DNA of 64,000 nt from CAVTWS01 sp963738445 (GCA_963738445.1 CAVTWS010000024.1:186001-250000), one strand, 5' to 3'. Counted from the first letter of the stretch, positions 1-9,665 are shown. Program-made: numbers and translations. The notes: a model not told the origin generated them from the sequence alone.

Positions 1-102
1 CCCGGTTGGTCGGCGACGCCGTGTTCGGTGACCACCAGTCGACGTCGCACCGAGGGGTCGAGACGACATCGACGACCAGCACGATGGTGGAGCGCGAACG
101 GG

Positions 103-1659
103 ATGCGCGACTCGGTCGCTCAGGGTCGGCCCGACCGTTCCGACAGGTCGGGGGTGAGGTCATCCCTGCGTCGACCCGGCACGGCACCCTGGTTGGTGGC
201 AACGATCCTGATGCTCGCCGCCACCGGATCAGCGTTGACGGCGGAACGACGATACGGATCTCCGGCCGCCCTGTTCTGGTTGGTGACCGTCGGCGCCACC
301 GTGTGCGCAGTCGGGGCGGCGGTCGTCGTCGCCGCAGGATTCCGATCCCGGTCGGCTGAGGTGGCCTTGGGCGGCGCCGGTCTGTGGGCGGCGTCGGTCC
401 TCCCGCTGGTCCACGGCCTCACCGCGCCCGGCGTGCTCTACGACGAGAGCTCAGCCGTCACCGTGAGCGCCTTCATCGCGCTTCCAGCTGCGCTCGTGTC
501 CGGGCTACCCACGATCGCGCCGACCTGGCCCGGGTCTCGCCGACTGGCCCGCCACTGGGTCGGCTGGACCGTCACCACCATGACCATCGTGACCGCCTTC
601 GCCGCGTGGTTGCTGATCGCCCCCGATGCGATCCCGCCCCCGGTACCGGGACATCCGACGACCGTCGCGGTCAGTGGCGGTTGCCTGGTGGCCTTCGTGG
701 CCCTGTCCTGGCGGCAGCTCACCCTGTACTGGGTGAGTCAGCGGAGAACGATGCTGATGGCTTCGGCGGCCTACCTGCTCCTCGGCTCCACCGCTCTGGT
801 CTGGTGGCAGACGTCGACGTTCACATTGGGGTGGTGGCTTGTCCACGTCATGGACATCACCGCAGTCCTGCTGGCCTGTCTGGGCCTGTTGGCCGCTCGC
901 CAGCGGTCGATATCAGCACACGATCTGCTGTCCCCGATCCTCGATCGCGACCCGCTCGCCGCGCTCGAGTTCGGACTGGCCCCCGTCGTCCACCGTTTCA
1001 TCGCCGACCTCGAGACGAAGGATCGGGTCACCCGAGATCATGTCGTCCGCACCACCGAGGCGGCGCTGCGTGTCGGTCAATCCCTCGACGTCCCCTTCCA
1101 CCGTTTGCGTTTCCTCGGCTTGGGGGCGCTCCTCCACGACGTCGGGAAGCTGCATGTCCCGGTCGCCCTGATCACGAAACCGGGTCGGCTCACCGACCGC
1201 GAGATGGCAGTGATGCAGCGACACAGCGCGATCGGCGCCGAGATGCTCGCCGGTATCGAGTTCCTCGCTCCCGCCGCGGGATTTGTGCGTCATCACCACG
1301 AGCGAGTCGACGGAATGGGCTATCCGGACGCGCTCGTCGGACGCCAGATACCGCTCGAGGCCCGCATCATCAGCGTCTGCGACGCGTTCGATGCCATGGC
1401 CCACACTCGCCAGTATCGCACCGGGATGGGTACCGAGCGGGCGGAGGCCGTCCTGTGGGAGCACGCTGGAAGTCAATGGGATCCCGTTGTCGTCGATGCG
1501 GCGATACCGGTTCTCCGAACGCTCTTCGGCGCAGCACCGCGGCTCGATGATGTCGGTCGCACCAACGGCCGGCCCATGGTCTCGGTCGAGCACGCCTGCG
1601 TATGCGCTGACGCGCTTCCGCCCCCTCCTGAGCACGAATCGGCGGCCGTGTTCAGCTGA
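103..1659 (+). CDS. HD-GYP domain membrane protein, putative cyclic-di-GMP phosphodiesterase
   Basis: The N-terminal half is a run of about seven hydrophobic segments. The C-terminal part is an HD-GYP domain with the metal-binding motif HDVGK and the later HHERVDGMGYPD block, whose GYP triad is intact. HD-GYP proteins hydrolyse c-di-GMP or related cyclic dinucleotides, here probably under control of a membrane sensor. The frame is open to the left edge, so an earlier start is possible: a GTG lies at 28 and the gene could begin outside the window. I prefer the ATG at 103, which has a GGAG about 9 nt upstream. No other recognised signalling domain is visible. The substrate is inferred, not shown. 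Confidence 0.85.
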   Translation: MRDSVAQGRPDRSDRSGVRSSLRRPGTAPWLVATILMLAATGSALTAERRYGSPAALFWLVTVGATVCAVGAAVVVAAGFRSRSAEVALGGAGLWAASVLPLVHGLTAPGVLYDESSAVTVSAFIALPAALVSGLPTIAPTWPGSRRLARHWVGWTVTTMTIVTAFAAWLLIAPDAIPPPVPGHPTTVAVSGGCLVAFVALSWRQLTLYWVSQRRTMLMASAAYLLLGSTALVWWQTSTFTLGWWLVHVMDITAVLLACLGLLAARQRSISAHDLLSPILDRDPLAALEFGLAPVVHRFIADLETKDRVTRDHVVRTTEAALRVGQSLDVPFHRLRFLGLGALLHDVGKLHVPVALITKPGRLTDREMAVMQRHSAIGAEMLAGIEFLAPAAGFVRHHHERVDGMGYPDALVGRQIPLEARIISVCDAFDAMAHTRQYRTGMGTERAEAVLWEHAGSQWDPVVVDAAIPVLRTLFGAAPRLDDVGRTNGRPMVSVEHACVCADALPPPPEHESAAVFS

Positions 1660-1670
1660 CCGAGGCGGGA

Positions 1671-1722
1671 CGCTACCGGCGGGCCCCGTAGGGTGTCCCT
1701 GCGCTACCGGCGGGCCCCGTAG
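1671..1722 (+). repeat. Direct repeat, two 21-bp copies 31 bp apart
   Basis: The 21-mer starting CGCTACCGGCGGG occurs at 1671-1691 and 1702-1722 without a mismatch. It fills the gap between the HD-GYP gene and the luciferase-like gene. Each copy ends in a TAG that forms part of a -10-like hexamer: TAGGGT at 1689 and TAGTGT at 1720. Confidence 0.9.
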
Positions 1723-1725
1723 TGT
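1720..1725 (+). promoter_or_regulatory. Putative -10 element TAGTGT of a leaderless promoter
   Basis: TAGTGT ends 6 nt before the GTG start at 1732. That places the likely transcription start on the start codon. No Shine-Dalgarno sequence is present, which fits a leaderless mRNA. The same element exists 31 bp upstream in the duplicated copy (TAGGGT at 1689). Confidence 0.5.
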
Positions 1726-1731
1726 GGCCCG

Positions 1732-2592
1732 GTGCACCTGGGATTCACGTCGATGAACACGCCCGAAGAGGTGCCGCCCGGCCGCCTCGGGCGGGAGCTC
1801 GAAGCGCGGGGCTACGAATCGTTGTGGATCGGCGAACACACCCACATCCCGGCCTCGCGGCTCACGCCGTATCCGGCGGGCGGCGAGATGCCCAGCCCGT
1901 ACCGGCGGATGATGGATCCCTACGTCGCCCACATGGCCGCCGCGGCGGCGACGACGGATCTCGTGCTCGGCTTCGGGGTCGCGCTCCCGCTCGAACACGA
2001 CCTCTTCGCCCTCGCCAAGTCCGTGGCCACCCTCGATCTGCTGTCGGGCGGCCGGGTGCAGTTCGGCGTCGGCTGCGGCTGGAACCAGGAGGAGCTGGCC
2101 AACCATCGGTCGTTCCCGTGGTCGCAGCGCTACCGTGCCCTCGCCGAATGCGTGGCCGCGCTCCGCCGGCTGTGGACCGACGAGGACGCCGAGTTCCACG
2201 GCACCTACTACGACTTCGACCCGGTGTGGTCCTCGCCCAAACCGGTGCAGAAGCCCACGCTGCCGATCGTGTGCGGCATGTCCGGAAGGCTCGGCACGGA
2301 ACACGCGGTGGCGTGGGCCGATGGCTGGATGCCGATGGATGTCGGTCTCGGCAACGTCGCGAAGAAGGTCGCCCTGTTCCGGCAGGCGGTGGCCGACTCC
2401 GGCCGTGACCCGTCGGCCGTGCCGATCACCATGGTCGTGTGGGGAGACCCCACCCCCGAGACACTGGCCGGCTACCGCGACCTCGGCATCGAGCGCGCGG
2501 TGATCGGCGCCTCCCGCACGGGATGGGACGATCCGGGCACGACCCTGACGTTCCTCGACACCTACGCGCCGCTGATCCCCGATCTGGCCTGA
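1732..2592 (+). CDS. LLM-class (luciferase-like) F420-dependent oxidoreductase
   Basis: The 286-residue protein has the bacterial luciferase-like TIM-barrel pattern: an early ESLWIGEH block, the segment LLSGGRVQFGVGCGWNQEE near residue 105, and a C-terminal region that matches the TIGR03619 type. Such actinobacterial proteins usually use reduced coenzyme F420 for hydride transfer to an unknown substrate. The GTG start is supported by a -10 element 6 nt upstream, and the N-terminus lines up with the family beginning of the barrel. It converges on the SDR gene at 2596, with a gap of only 3 bp. The substrate cannot be read from the sequence. Confidence 0.88.
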   Translation: MHLGFTSMNTPEEVPPGRLGRELEARGYESLWIGEHTHIPASRLTPYPAGGEMPSPYRRMMDPYVAHMAAAAATTDLVLGFGVALPLEHDLFALAKSVATLDLLSGGRVQFGVGCGWNQEELANHRSFPWSQRYRALAECVAALRRLWTDEDAEFHGTYYDFDPVWSSPKPVQKPTLPIVCGMSGRLGTEHAVAWADGWMPMDVGLGNVAKKVALFRQAVADSGRDPSAVPITMVVWGDPTPETLAGYRDLGIERAVIGASRTGWDDPGTTLTFLDTYAPLIPDLA

Positions 2593-2595
2593 GGC

Positions 2596-3480
2596 TCACT
2601 CATCCCAGAGCTCGGGGCGGGCCACCTTCATGGCGTCGAGGACCCAGTTCGGTACGCCGTTGCGGAAACCCTCGCCAGGCCAGTTGAACCAGCCCGACGA
2701 CGCCAGCGCCCCGCCGTCGGGGTGCAGCGTGGTGCCCGTGACGTACGACGACAGCTGCGACGCGAGGAACAGCACGCAATTGGAGACGTCCTCCAGCCGA
2801 CCGGTGCGGCCCATCGGGATGGCCACCCGCGTGCCGACCGGGTCGAAGATGCCCGAGCTCGACGGACCGCCCACGCCTTTCATCCCCTCGGTCGGCGTGA
2901 TGTCCGGAGCGACGTTGTTGATGCGGATGCCCTCCGGGGCCAACTCGACCGACAGCGTGCGGGCGAACTGGGTCACCGCCGCCTTCATGCCGGAGTAGAC
3001 GGCGAAGTCGGGGGCGGCTCGGTGCGCCTCGATGGTGGTCAGGTTGACGATGCTTCCCCCGCGACCGGTGGCGCGCATCCGCGGTACGGCCAGCGACGTC
3101 GCATCGATGACATGGAGGAAGTTGGTGCGGAACAGCGTGTCCCACCCCTTGGCGTTCGTGGACGTGAAGGGGGCCTTGAACGTGCCGCCGACGACGTTGA
3201 CGAGGATGTCGAGCTCGCCGAAGCGCTCGTCGGCGCGGCCGAAGAAGCCGGCGAGGGCATCGTGATCGCGGACATCGAGCACACCCGTGATGGCATCGGC
3301 GCCCAGTTCGGCCAGTTCTGCGGTGATCTGCTCGACGGCATCGCCATCCCGATCGCACACGGCCAGACGGACCCCGCACCGGGCCAGGTCGCGTGACACG
3401 GCGCCTCCGAGTCCGCCGGCGCCTCCGGCGACGAGCGCCACCGCTCCTGCAAGTCCCGATCGGTCGTCGAGCAGTCCCAT
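2596..3480 (-). CDS. SDR family oxidoreductase
   Basis: This is a classical short-chain dehydrogenase/reductase of 294 residues. The glycine-rich nucleotide site AGGAGGLGG lies at residues 18-26 and the catalytic YxxxK is Y162/K166 (YSGMK). The usual NNAG motif is replaced by NVVGG, and the catalytic Ser position reads as Thr in NLTTIE, which is unusual. The start ATG follows an AAGGGTGA stretch. It lies 59 bp downstream of a second SDR gene on the same strand, so the two probably form an operon for oxidation of a hydroxy-acyl or steroid-type substrate. That role is inferred from the adjacent CoA-transferase gene. Confidence 0.88.
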   Translation of the reverse strand: MGLLDDRSGLAGAVALVAGGAGGLGGAVSRDLARCGVRLAVCDRDGDAVEQITAELAELGADAITGVLDVRDHDALAGFFGRADERFGELDILVNVVGGTFKAPFTSTNAKGWDTLFRTNFLHVIDATSLAVPRMRATGRGGSIVNLTTIEAHRAAPDFAVYSGMKAAVTQFARTLSVELAPEGIRINNVAPDITPTEGMKGVGGPSSSGIFDPVGTRVAIPMGRTGRLEDVSNCVLFLASQLSSYVTGTTLHPDGGALASSGWFNWPGEGFRNGVPNWVLDAMKVARPELWDE

Positions 3481-3539
3481 GCCTGTCACCCTTCGCCTCG
3501 GCCTTGTGCCGGAGCCCGATGGTCGGGCCGGCGCCCGTT

Positions 3540-4443
3540 CTACTTGATGACCAGGCCGGCCGGGAAGGTGCCGTGCATCTTGCGCAGTGCCAGACCGATC
3601 TCGTCGACCGCGAGGGCCTCGCCACTCGACGACGGGTAGGTGCCGCTGATGTGCCAACCCGACACCCGTTGGAGCTGGTGGCCATCGACCCGCAGCACCG
3701 AGCCGGTGAGCCAGCCGCTCTCCTCCGTGCACAACCAGGCCACGAGGGGCGACGCGTTGGCGGGATCGAGAGGGTCCCACGCCGCGTCGCCATCGGCCGC
3801 CCGCCCGATCGAGGCGAGCATCCGGGTCGCGGCGATCGGGGAGATGGCGTTGGCGGTCACGCCGTACCGGGTCATCTCCATCGCGATGATCTGGGTCATC
3901 GTGGCGATGCCCGACTTGGCGGCTCCGTAGTTGGCCTGGCCCACGTTGCCGAAGAGCCCCGATCCCGACGTCGTGTTGACGATCCGGCCGCTGACCCCGT
4001 GCCCGGCCTTGGCGCGGTCCTTCCAGTAGCACGCACGCGTGGCGGGCCAGCGCGAACGTTCCCTTCAGGTGGACGGCGATGACCGAGTCGAAGTCCGACT
4101 CGGTCATCGAGGTGACCATGCGATCTCGAAGGAAGCCGGCGTTGTTGACCACGGCGTGCAGGTCGCCGAACTGGTCGACCGTCTCCCGCACGAGGGCCTC
4201 CATGGCCTCCCAGTCGGTGACCGACGCGCCGTTGGAGACGGCGGTGCCGCCACCGGACACGATCTCGTCGACCACATCGTCCGCCGGAGAGCGCTCCGTC
4301 TCCTCCTTGTCGCCGCGCACGCTGACGCCGAGGTCGTTGATCACCACGGTGGCGCCGTGGCGGGCCAGTTCCAGCGCGTGGCAACGGCCCAGGCCCCGCC
4401 CGGCGCCGGTGACGATGACGACCCGTCCGTCCAGTGCACCCAT
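3540..4443 (-). CDS. SDR family oxidoreductase, hydroxyacyl-CoA dehydrogenase-like (frameshifted)
   Basis: The reading frame starts at MGALDGR (ATG 4443, strong GGAGGA Shine-Dalgarno) with TGAGRGLG at residues 12-19 and NNAG. It continues to the block HLKGTFALARHAC and then breaks near 4028-4033. The rest, with GQANYGAAKSG (YxxxK) and the C-terminal half, follows in another frame to the TAG at 3540. The signature INDLGVSVRGD resembles the dehydrogenase domain of bacterial multifunctional enzyme type 2. One extra base in a GCGTGCGTGC run explains the break, so a sequencing error is plausible. The frame that appears to fuse this gene to the next SDR is an artefact of the indel. Confidence 0.78.
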
Positions 4444-4544
4444 GGATTCCTCCTCGTCGGCGAGCCGGGCCACAGTAGCGACGCATTCCTGAACCCGCCG
4501 CGTTGTGTGCGAACATCATCCGAGCTCGTGCGGGGGGATGCGTC

Positions 4545-6833
4545 GTGACGGAACCAGCCAACTCAGGGATCCTCGCCGGGACCCGAATCATCGATCTGTC
4601 GTCGGGCATCGCCGGTCCGGTGGCGACGATGGTGCTGGCCGAAGCGGGCGCCGATGTCGTGCTCGTGGAGCCCCCGGGCGGTCATCCCGATCGGTCCCGC
4701 CCCGGCTTTGTGACCTGGCATCGAAGCAAACGAAGCGTCACCCTCGACCTCACGACGGCGGAGGGACTCGCCTCGCTGGGTGAGCTCCTGGCGACGGCCG
4801 ACGTGTTCGTCCACGATCTCAGTCCCGGGCGCGCCGCGGGTCTGGGCCTCGACGACTCGTCGCTCGCCCGCACGTACCCCAATCTGATCGTGTGCTCCGT
4901 GCTCGGCTGGCCGGCGAACCATCGCCACGCCGACCAGACGCCCGACGACCTGCTCACCCTGGCTCGGCTGGGCATCTGTGACGAGCAGAAGGCCAAGCAC
5001 CGTGCCGGGCCGATCTACGTCCGGGTCCCGCTCGGCAGCTGGGGCGCGGCGTGGCTCGCCGCCATCGGGATCGTGGCCCGGCTCATCACCCGTGATCGCA
5101 TCGGAGCAGCCGGCCCGGCCCATACGAGCCTGGTCCAGGGCGCGCTGATCCCGATGATGATGCACTGGTCCCGCGCCGAGCGCCCATCACCGGTTCTCGA
5201 GATGGGCATGCCCAAGCAGCGGATGGGCGCCACACTGTTCGAGTGCGGCGACGGCCGATGGATCCACGTCATGCCGCCCGGCCCGGACAACATCCCCCTG
5301 ATGCAGGAGATCTTCGCCGAGATGGGGCCCGACGCCCTGGCCACGGCCAACGCCGACCTGGGCGACGATCCTCCGATGTTCGCCAACTCCGGAGCCAACC
5401 AGGTGGCGTTCCGCCGGTACCCGGCGCAGCGGTGGTTGGAGGAGCTGTGGGCCCACGACGTGCCCGCTCAACTGGCCGCCCGGATGGGCGAGATCTTCGA
5501 CGACGAGCAGGCGAGAGCGAATCGTTACGTCATCGAGGTCGACGATCCCCGCGCCGGACGCATCACGACGGCCGGGCTACCCCTCACCATCACGCCGGCC
5601 GCTCGGGTGATCGGGCCCGCGCCCGAACCGGGCCGGCACACGGCTGAAGTCCTCTCGGAACTGCGGACACCTCGGCACCGGCCCGCACCTCCGGCCCGCT
5701 CCCCCGCCGCCGGGAGGCGCTGGCCACTGGCCGGCCTCAAGGTGGTCGACTTCGGCAACTTCCTGGCCGGACCGCTCGGTCCGATGCTGCTCGCCGACCT
5801 CGGGGCCGACGTCGTCAAGGTCGAGACGATCACGGGTGACCCGATGCGGTACGTCGACTGGTCCTTCGCCGGCTGCCAGCGAGGAAAGCGCGGCGTCGCC
5901 CTGAACCTCAAGCACCCGGAGTCCCGGGCCGCGCTCGAAGCGATCATCGGCTGGGCCGACGTGGTGCACCACAACCTTCGGATGCCGGCGGCGCGGCGTC
6001 TGGGCCTCGACCCCGACTCGATCCGGGCCATCAAGCCCGACATCGTCTTCTGCCACACCAGTTCCTACGGACCGGCCGGACCTCGATCGGACTGGCCCGG
6101 CTACGACCAGCTCTTCCAGTCCTCCTGCGGTTGGGAGGTGGCGGGTGCCGGCGAAGGCAACTCACCCATGTGGCACCGGTTCGGATTCACCGACCACCTG
6201 TGCGCGATGTCGTCGGTCGTGTCGACCCTGCTCGCCGTGCTCCATCGCGACCGGACCGGCACGCCCACCAACGTGGCGGCGTCGTTGCTCGGCGCGGCCG
6301 TCCTGACCAACAGCGAGACCTACATCGGACCTGATGGCGAGCTCGTGCCCTTCGCCCAGCTCGACCGGGATCAGCTCGTGCTCACCCCGGGCCGCCGCAT
6401 CGTGGCCTGCGCTGACGGTTGGGTGGCGATCGCGGCCGATTCGGACGATGAGGTCGCCCGACTGCTCGCCGGGCTCGGGGCGGTGGCCACCGACCAGATC
6501 GGCGACCTCGCGGCCGCACGGACGACCGACGAGCTCTGCGCCACCCTGCGCGCCGCCGGCGTCGCGCACGAACCGGTTCGGCTGGCCCAGCGTTACCCGT
6601 TCTTCGACGATGCCGACAACCAGGCCGCCGGGTTGGTGGCGACGTACGAACACGCGGAGTGGGGCCGGTTCGAGCAGCCCGGGTCGATGTGGAACTTCGG
6701 CGATCTCGAGACGCGGCTCGATCGCGCGCCACCGGCGCTCGGCGAGCACACCGTCGAGGTGCTGCGGGAGGTCGGGCTCAGCGCCGATGCCATCGACGCA
6801 CTCCTGGCCTCGGGCGCCGCTGTCGCCCGCTGA
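4545..6833 (+). CDS. Tandem family III (CaiB/BaiF) CoA-transferase, two fused domains
   Basis: The product carries two complete CaiB-like modules, roughly residues 8-380 and 395-760, joined by a Pro/Arg-rich linker. Each begins with the family pattern (GTRIIDLSSGIAGP; GLKVVDFGNFLAGP, both followed by LADLGADVV-type text). The catalytic Asp is present in the C-terminal module (FTDHL, about D550). The matching position in the N-terminal module is Ser (PLGSW, about S165). The family moves CoA between acyl groups via a glutamyl/aspartyl anhydride. I chose GTG 4545 because it has GGGGGA 7 nt upstream; a TTG at 4503 is an alternative. The divergent SDR pair suggests acyl-CoA metabolism. Confidence 0.88.
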   Translation: MTEPANSGILAGTRIIDLSSGIAGPVATMVLAEAGADVVLVEPPGGHPDRSRPGFVTWHRSKRSVTLDLTTAEGLASLGELLATADVFVHDLSPGRAAGLGLDDSSLARTYPNLIVCSVLGWPANHRHADQTPDDLLTLARLGICDEQKAKHRAGPIYVRVPLGSWGAAWLAAIGIVARLITRDRIGAAGPAHTSLVQGALIPMMMHWSRAERPSPVLEMGMPKQRMGATLFECGDGRWIHVMPPGPDNIPLMQEIFAEMGPDALATANADLGDDPPMFANSGANQVAFRRYPAQRWLEELWAHDVPAQLAARMGEIFDDEQARANRYVIEVDDPRAGRITTAGLPLTITPAARVIGPAPEPGRHTAEVLSELRTPRHRPAPPARSPAAGRRWPLAGLKVVDFGNFLAGPLGPMLLADLGADVVKVETITGDPMRYVDWSFAGCQRGKRGVALNLKHPESRAALEAIIGWADVVHHNLRMPAARRLGLDPDSIRAIKPDIVFCHTSSYGPAGPRSDWPGYDQLFQSSCGWEVAGAGEGNSPMWHRFGFTDHLCAMSSVVSTLLAVLHRDRTGTPTNVAASLLGAAVLTNSETYIGPDGELVPFAQLDRDQLVLTPGRRIVACADGWVAIAADSDDEVARLLAGLGAVATDQIGDLAAARTTDELCATLRAAGVAHEPVRLAQRYPFFDDADNQAAGLVATYEHAEWGRFEQPGSMWNFGDLETRLDRAPPALGEHTVEVLREVGLSADAIDALLASGAAVAR

Positions 6834-6878
6834 TCCGGCACCATTCCCGCCGCCGGCACCAGCGACATCACCAACGAC

Positions 6879-8545
6879 TCACCCGTGCGCGGTCTCGCCG
6901 GCCCGGATCACGAGCAGCCAGGTGAGGACACCCGACAGCAGCACCAGTGCCAAAGCCCCGAACGAGGCTTGCGCCAACCGTCCGGCGTCGGTGGCCGACC
7001 AGATCCGCGTGGCCAGTGTGTTGTAGTCCGGGGCGCGAGGAGCAAGGTGGCCGGGAGCTCCTTCATGGTGGAGAGCAGCACCAGGCCCATCCCTGCGGCG
7101 AGCCCGGGGGCCATCAACGGGAGCTCGATGCGGGTCAGGCGCCGCCCGAGGCCCGCTCCCAACAGCCGGGCGGCGTCGTCGAGGCGGGTGGGGACGGCGG
7201 CGACCGCGATCTGGGCCGTGCGGGCGGCCTGGGCCCCGAAGTGCAGGACGTAAGCGGCGACCACGACGGGAAGGGTCTGGTACCACCTCTGGAGGATGTC
7301 GATCTCCAACACCCACCACACCAGCGACAGGGCGATGATGAGCCCCGGCATCGCGAAACCGGCGACGACCATGGCGTTGGCGACACCTCCCGAACGTGAC
7401 CGGTGCCGCCCGACGAGGAACGCCAGCGGAAGCAGGGCGGCGACGGCGACGACCGCGGTGATCACGCCGAGGGTCACGGTGTGCCACGCCGGCAGGGCCA
7501 ATGCGCCCGGGTCGGTGGCCAACGTGGTGGTGCGGTCGTTGGCCAACCCCCGGGCGGCCCAGTACCCGAGCACCGCCACGGGCGCGGCCAACGCCCCGAT
7601 CAACACGACGCCCACGGCGGCCAGGGACGGAAGTTTCCAACGCCCGAGAGGCACCGTCATGGGGGGCCGATTGCCCATCGTCGCCACGGGTGGTCGCAGC
7701 CGCGCCGTTGTCCGCTCGGCGGTGACGACGAGCAACGCCAGCACGGCCAGCACCAGGCTCGCCGCCATCGCTGCGGGTCGGTTGTAGAGGCGATTCTCGT
7801 AGATGCGGACGGTCAACGTGTCGTAGCGGAGGAGGGCGGTCGCGCCGAACTCGGAGATGGCGTACAGGGCCACGAGCAACGACCCGGCGCCGATCGACGA
7901 GGAGATCTGCGGCAGCACCACCTTGCGGAACGTGGACCACGGACCGTGCCCGAGCAACCGCGCCGACTCCTCGAGCGATGGCGGCAGGGCGGACAGGCGG
8001 GCGGCCACCGGCAGGTACACGTACGGATAGGTGAACAACGTCAGGGCGACGAACGCCCCGCGGAACCCGCGGACCTCGGGAAGGTCGTCGACCCCGAGAG
8101 GCCCGAGGAGTTGCTCGAGGAGGCCGCCCTTGGCGAAGCCGGCGATCAACGCCGTCGCGGCGACGAACGACGGGAACACGAGCGGGAGCGGCGCCAGCAG
8201 GCGCACCACCCGCCGACCCGGGAGGTCGGTGCGGACGACGAGCCACGCCAGTGCGGTACCCACCACGGCGGCCGCCACCGACACGGCGGCGGCCAGCTCG
8301 ACGGTCCGCCACAACGAGCCGAGCGTGCGGTCATCGGTGGCGATGTCGACGACGTCGGAGCCGAGCTCCAGGTTCTGGTCGATCAGCCACACGACCGGGA
8401 TGAGGAACAAGAGCCCGGTGCCGAGACCGACGGCCGTGAGCAAGGGCGGGGCGCCTCCGCCGGATCGACGGCGGCCGAGGCGCGCCAGAGCCGGCGGGAC
8501 CAACCCGCCGGCTCGGCGACGAAGCGTCAGATCAGCTGAGACCAC
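6879..8545 (-). CDS. Iron-type ABC transporter permease, two BPD domains (frameshifted near the C-terminus)
   Basis: This FbpB-like inner-membrane protein of about 555 residues has some twelve hydrophobic segments and two binding-protein-dependent transport repeats. Its GTG start overlaps the end of the upstream binding-protein gene by 14 bp, so the genes are translationally linked. The frame breaks near 7030 in a GCGCCCC run. The true tail (NTLATRIWSATDAG, then a last membrane helix) continues one frame over to 6879. One missing C explains this. Together with the lipoprotein and ATPase genes it forms a Fe(III)-type importer; thiamine or other anions are less likely but not excluded. Confidence 0.85.
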
Positions 8546-9566
8546 TCTCCGCGATCAGTTCTGTCGTGCGGGCGAGGCCACCACCGAGCTCGTCGAGATC
8601 GATGACGTAGCCGAGGCCGCTGAGCTCCGGGAGGCCCTCCGGAATCGCCACCCCGTCGATCAGCGGATACTCCCCTTCACCGGCGCTGAACAGGGTCTGC
8701 GCTTCCGGCGTCAAGAAGAACTCGAGCAACTGCTCGGCCGAGTCGACATCGTCGGCGCTGTCGAGGATGCCCACGCCGGTGGTGATGAGGAGCGAGCCGA
8801 GGTCCGTCGGCGGGAAGAAGTGGTTGGCCAAAGGAGCGTTCGGGTCCTCGGCGGTGAACTCGCGCACGTAGTAGTGGTTGACGAGTCCCATCGGGATCTC
8901 GCCGCGCGAGACCGCTTCGACGATGGCGGAGTTGCGGTCGTACACCGGTGAGTCGTTGGCGGCCATCCCCTCCAGCCAGGCCGCGGTCTCGTCGTCGCCG
9001 AGGGCGAGACGCATGGCGGTGACGAAGTCCTGGAACGAGCCGTTGGTGGGAGCGATGCCGACCTGGCCGGCGTAGGCCGGATCGGCGAGGTCCAGCACGG
9101 AGTCCGGGAGCGCTGCGGGCTCGACCAGATCGGTGTTGTAGACGAGCGTGCGGACCCGTCCGGTCACGCCGGTCCAGGTGCCATCGGTCGCGCGATAGGC
9201 CTCGTCGACCGGGCCGATCACGTCGGCCGGGAGCTCCGACAACCGGCCGAGGCCGTCGAGGTAGCTGACCGCTCCGGGGCTCTGCGAGACGAACAGGTCG
9301 GCGGTCGAGGCGTCGCCCTCGGTCTCGATGAGGAGCGCCAGCTCGGCGGAGTCGCCGTACTTGACGTCGACATCGATCCCGGTCTCGGCCGTGAACGCAT
9401 CGAAGATGGGGGCGATGAGCTCCTCGGAACGCCCGGAGTAGATGGTGAGCGTGCCCCCACCATCGGCACTGTCGTCGTCGTCACCGCAGGCGGTGGCCAC
9501 GAGCGACAGCAGGACGGCGGCGACAAGACCGCGGCGGAGGCGTGAGCCGGAACGTTTCGTGTGCAT
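8532..9566 (-). CDS. Iron-type ABC transporter substrate-binding lipoprotein
   Basis: The N-terminus MHTKRSGSRLRRG is followed by a hydrophobic stretch and a lipobox LVATAC, then an Asp-rich linker, so this is an exported lipoprotein. The mature part starts LTIYSGRSEELIAP, as in FbpA/AfuA ferric-binding proteins, and keeps tyrosines in the HYYVREF region that could ligand iron. The protein has about 344 residues, the normal size. The start at 9566 is supported by a -10 element TACGAT 7 nt upstream; longer in-frame starts lack a ribosome site. A palindrome at 9601-9619 sits just upstream. Confidence 0.87.
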   Translation of the reverse strand: MHTKRSGSRLRRGLVAAVLLSLVATACGDDDDSADGGGTLTIYSGRSEELIAPIFDAFTAETGIDVDVKYGDSAELALLIETEGDASTADLFVSQSPGAVSYLDGLGRLSELPADVIGPVDEAYRATDGTWTGVTGRVRTLVYNTDLVEPAALPDSVLDLADPAYAGQVGIAPTNGSFQDFVTAMRLALGDDETAAWLEGMAANDSPVYDRNSAIVEAVSRGEIPMGLVNHYYVREFTAEDPNAPLANHFFPPTDLGSLLITTGVGILDSADDVDSAEQLLEFFLTPEAQTLFSAGEGEYPLIDGVAIPEGLPELSGLGYVIDLDELGGGLARTTELIAESGLS

Positions 9567-9573
9567 GCGGGCC

Positions 9574-9579
9574 ATCGTA
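9574..9579 (-). promoter_or_regulatory. Putative -10 element TACGAT (minus strand) for the binding lipoprotein
   Basis: On the minus strand TACGAT ends 7 nt before the ATG at 9566. No Shine-Dalgarno sequence precedes that ATG. The element suggests a leaderless transcript separate from the upstream ATPase gene. Confidence 0.45.
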
Positions 9580-9600
9580 ACCATGCTCGCCAGGTTTTGT

Positions 9601-9619
9601 AAAGCGGGCCTAACACTTT
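9601..9619. promoter_or_regulatory. Inverted repeat AAAGYG-N7-CRCTTT, candidate operator
   Basis: The 19-bp element has arms AAAGCG and CACTTT, matching at 5 of 6 positions, around the core GGCCTAA. It lies 22 bp upstream of the -10 element of the iron-type binding lipoprotein, a typical operator position. The core contains TTAGGCC on the minus strand, which only weakly recalls a DtxR/IdeR box (about 10 of 19 positions), so the regulator is uncertain. Confidence 0.3.
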
Positions 9620-9665
9620 CCGCCAAGGATCCATACACTCGGATGACACTACGAAGACCCGCGGC

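Noticed and set aside
2596..4473. A 625-codon open frame that appears to fuse two SDR domains
   Set aside because: The middle part is non-protein-like Arg-rich text. A single indel near 4030 explains it; the real end of the upstream SDR lies in another frame, and the second SDR has its own start and ribosome site.
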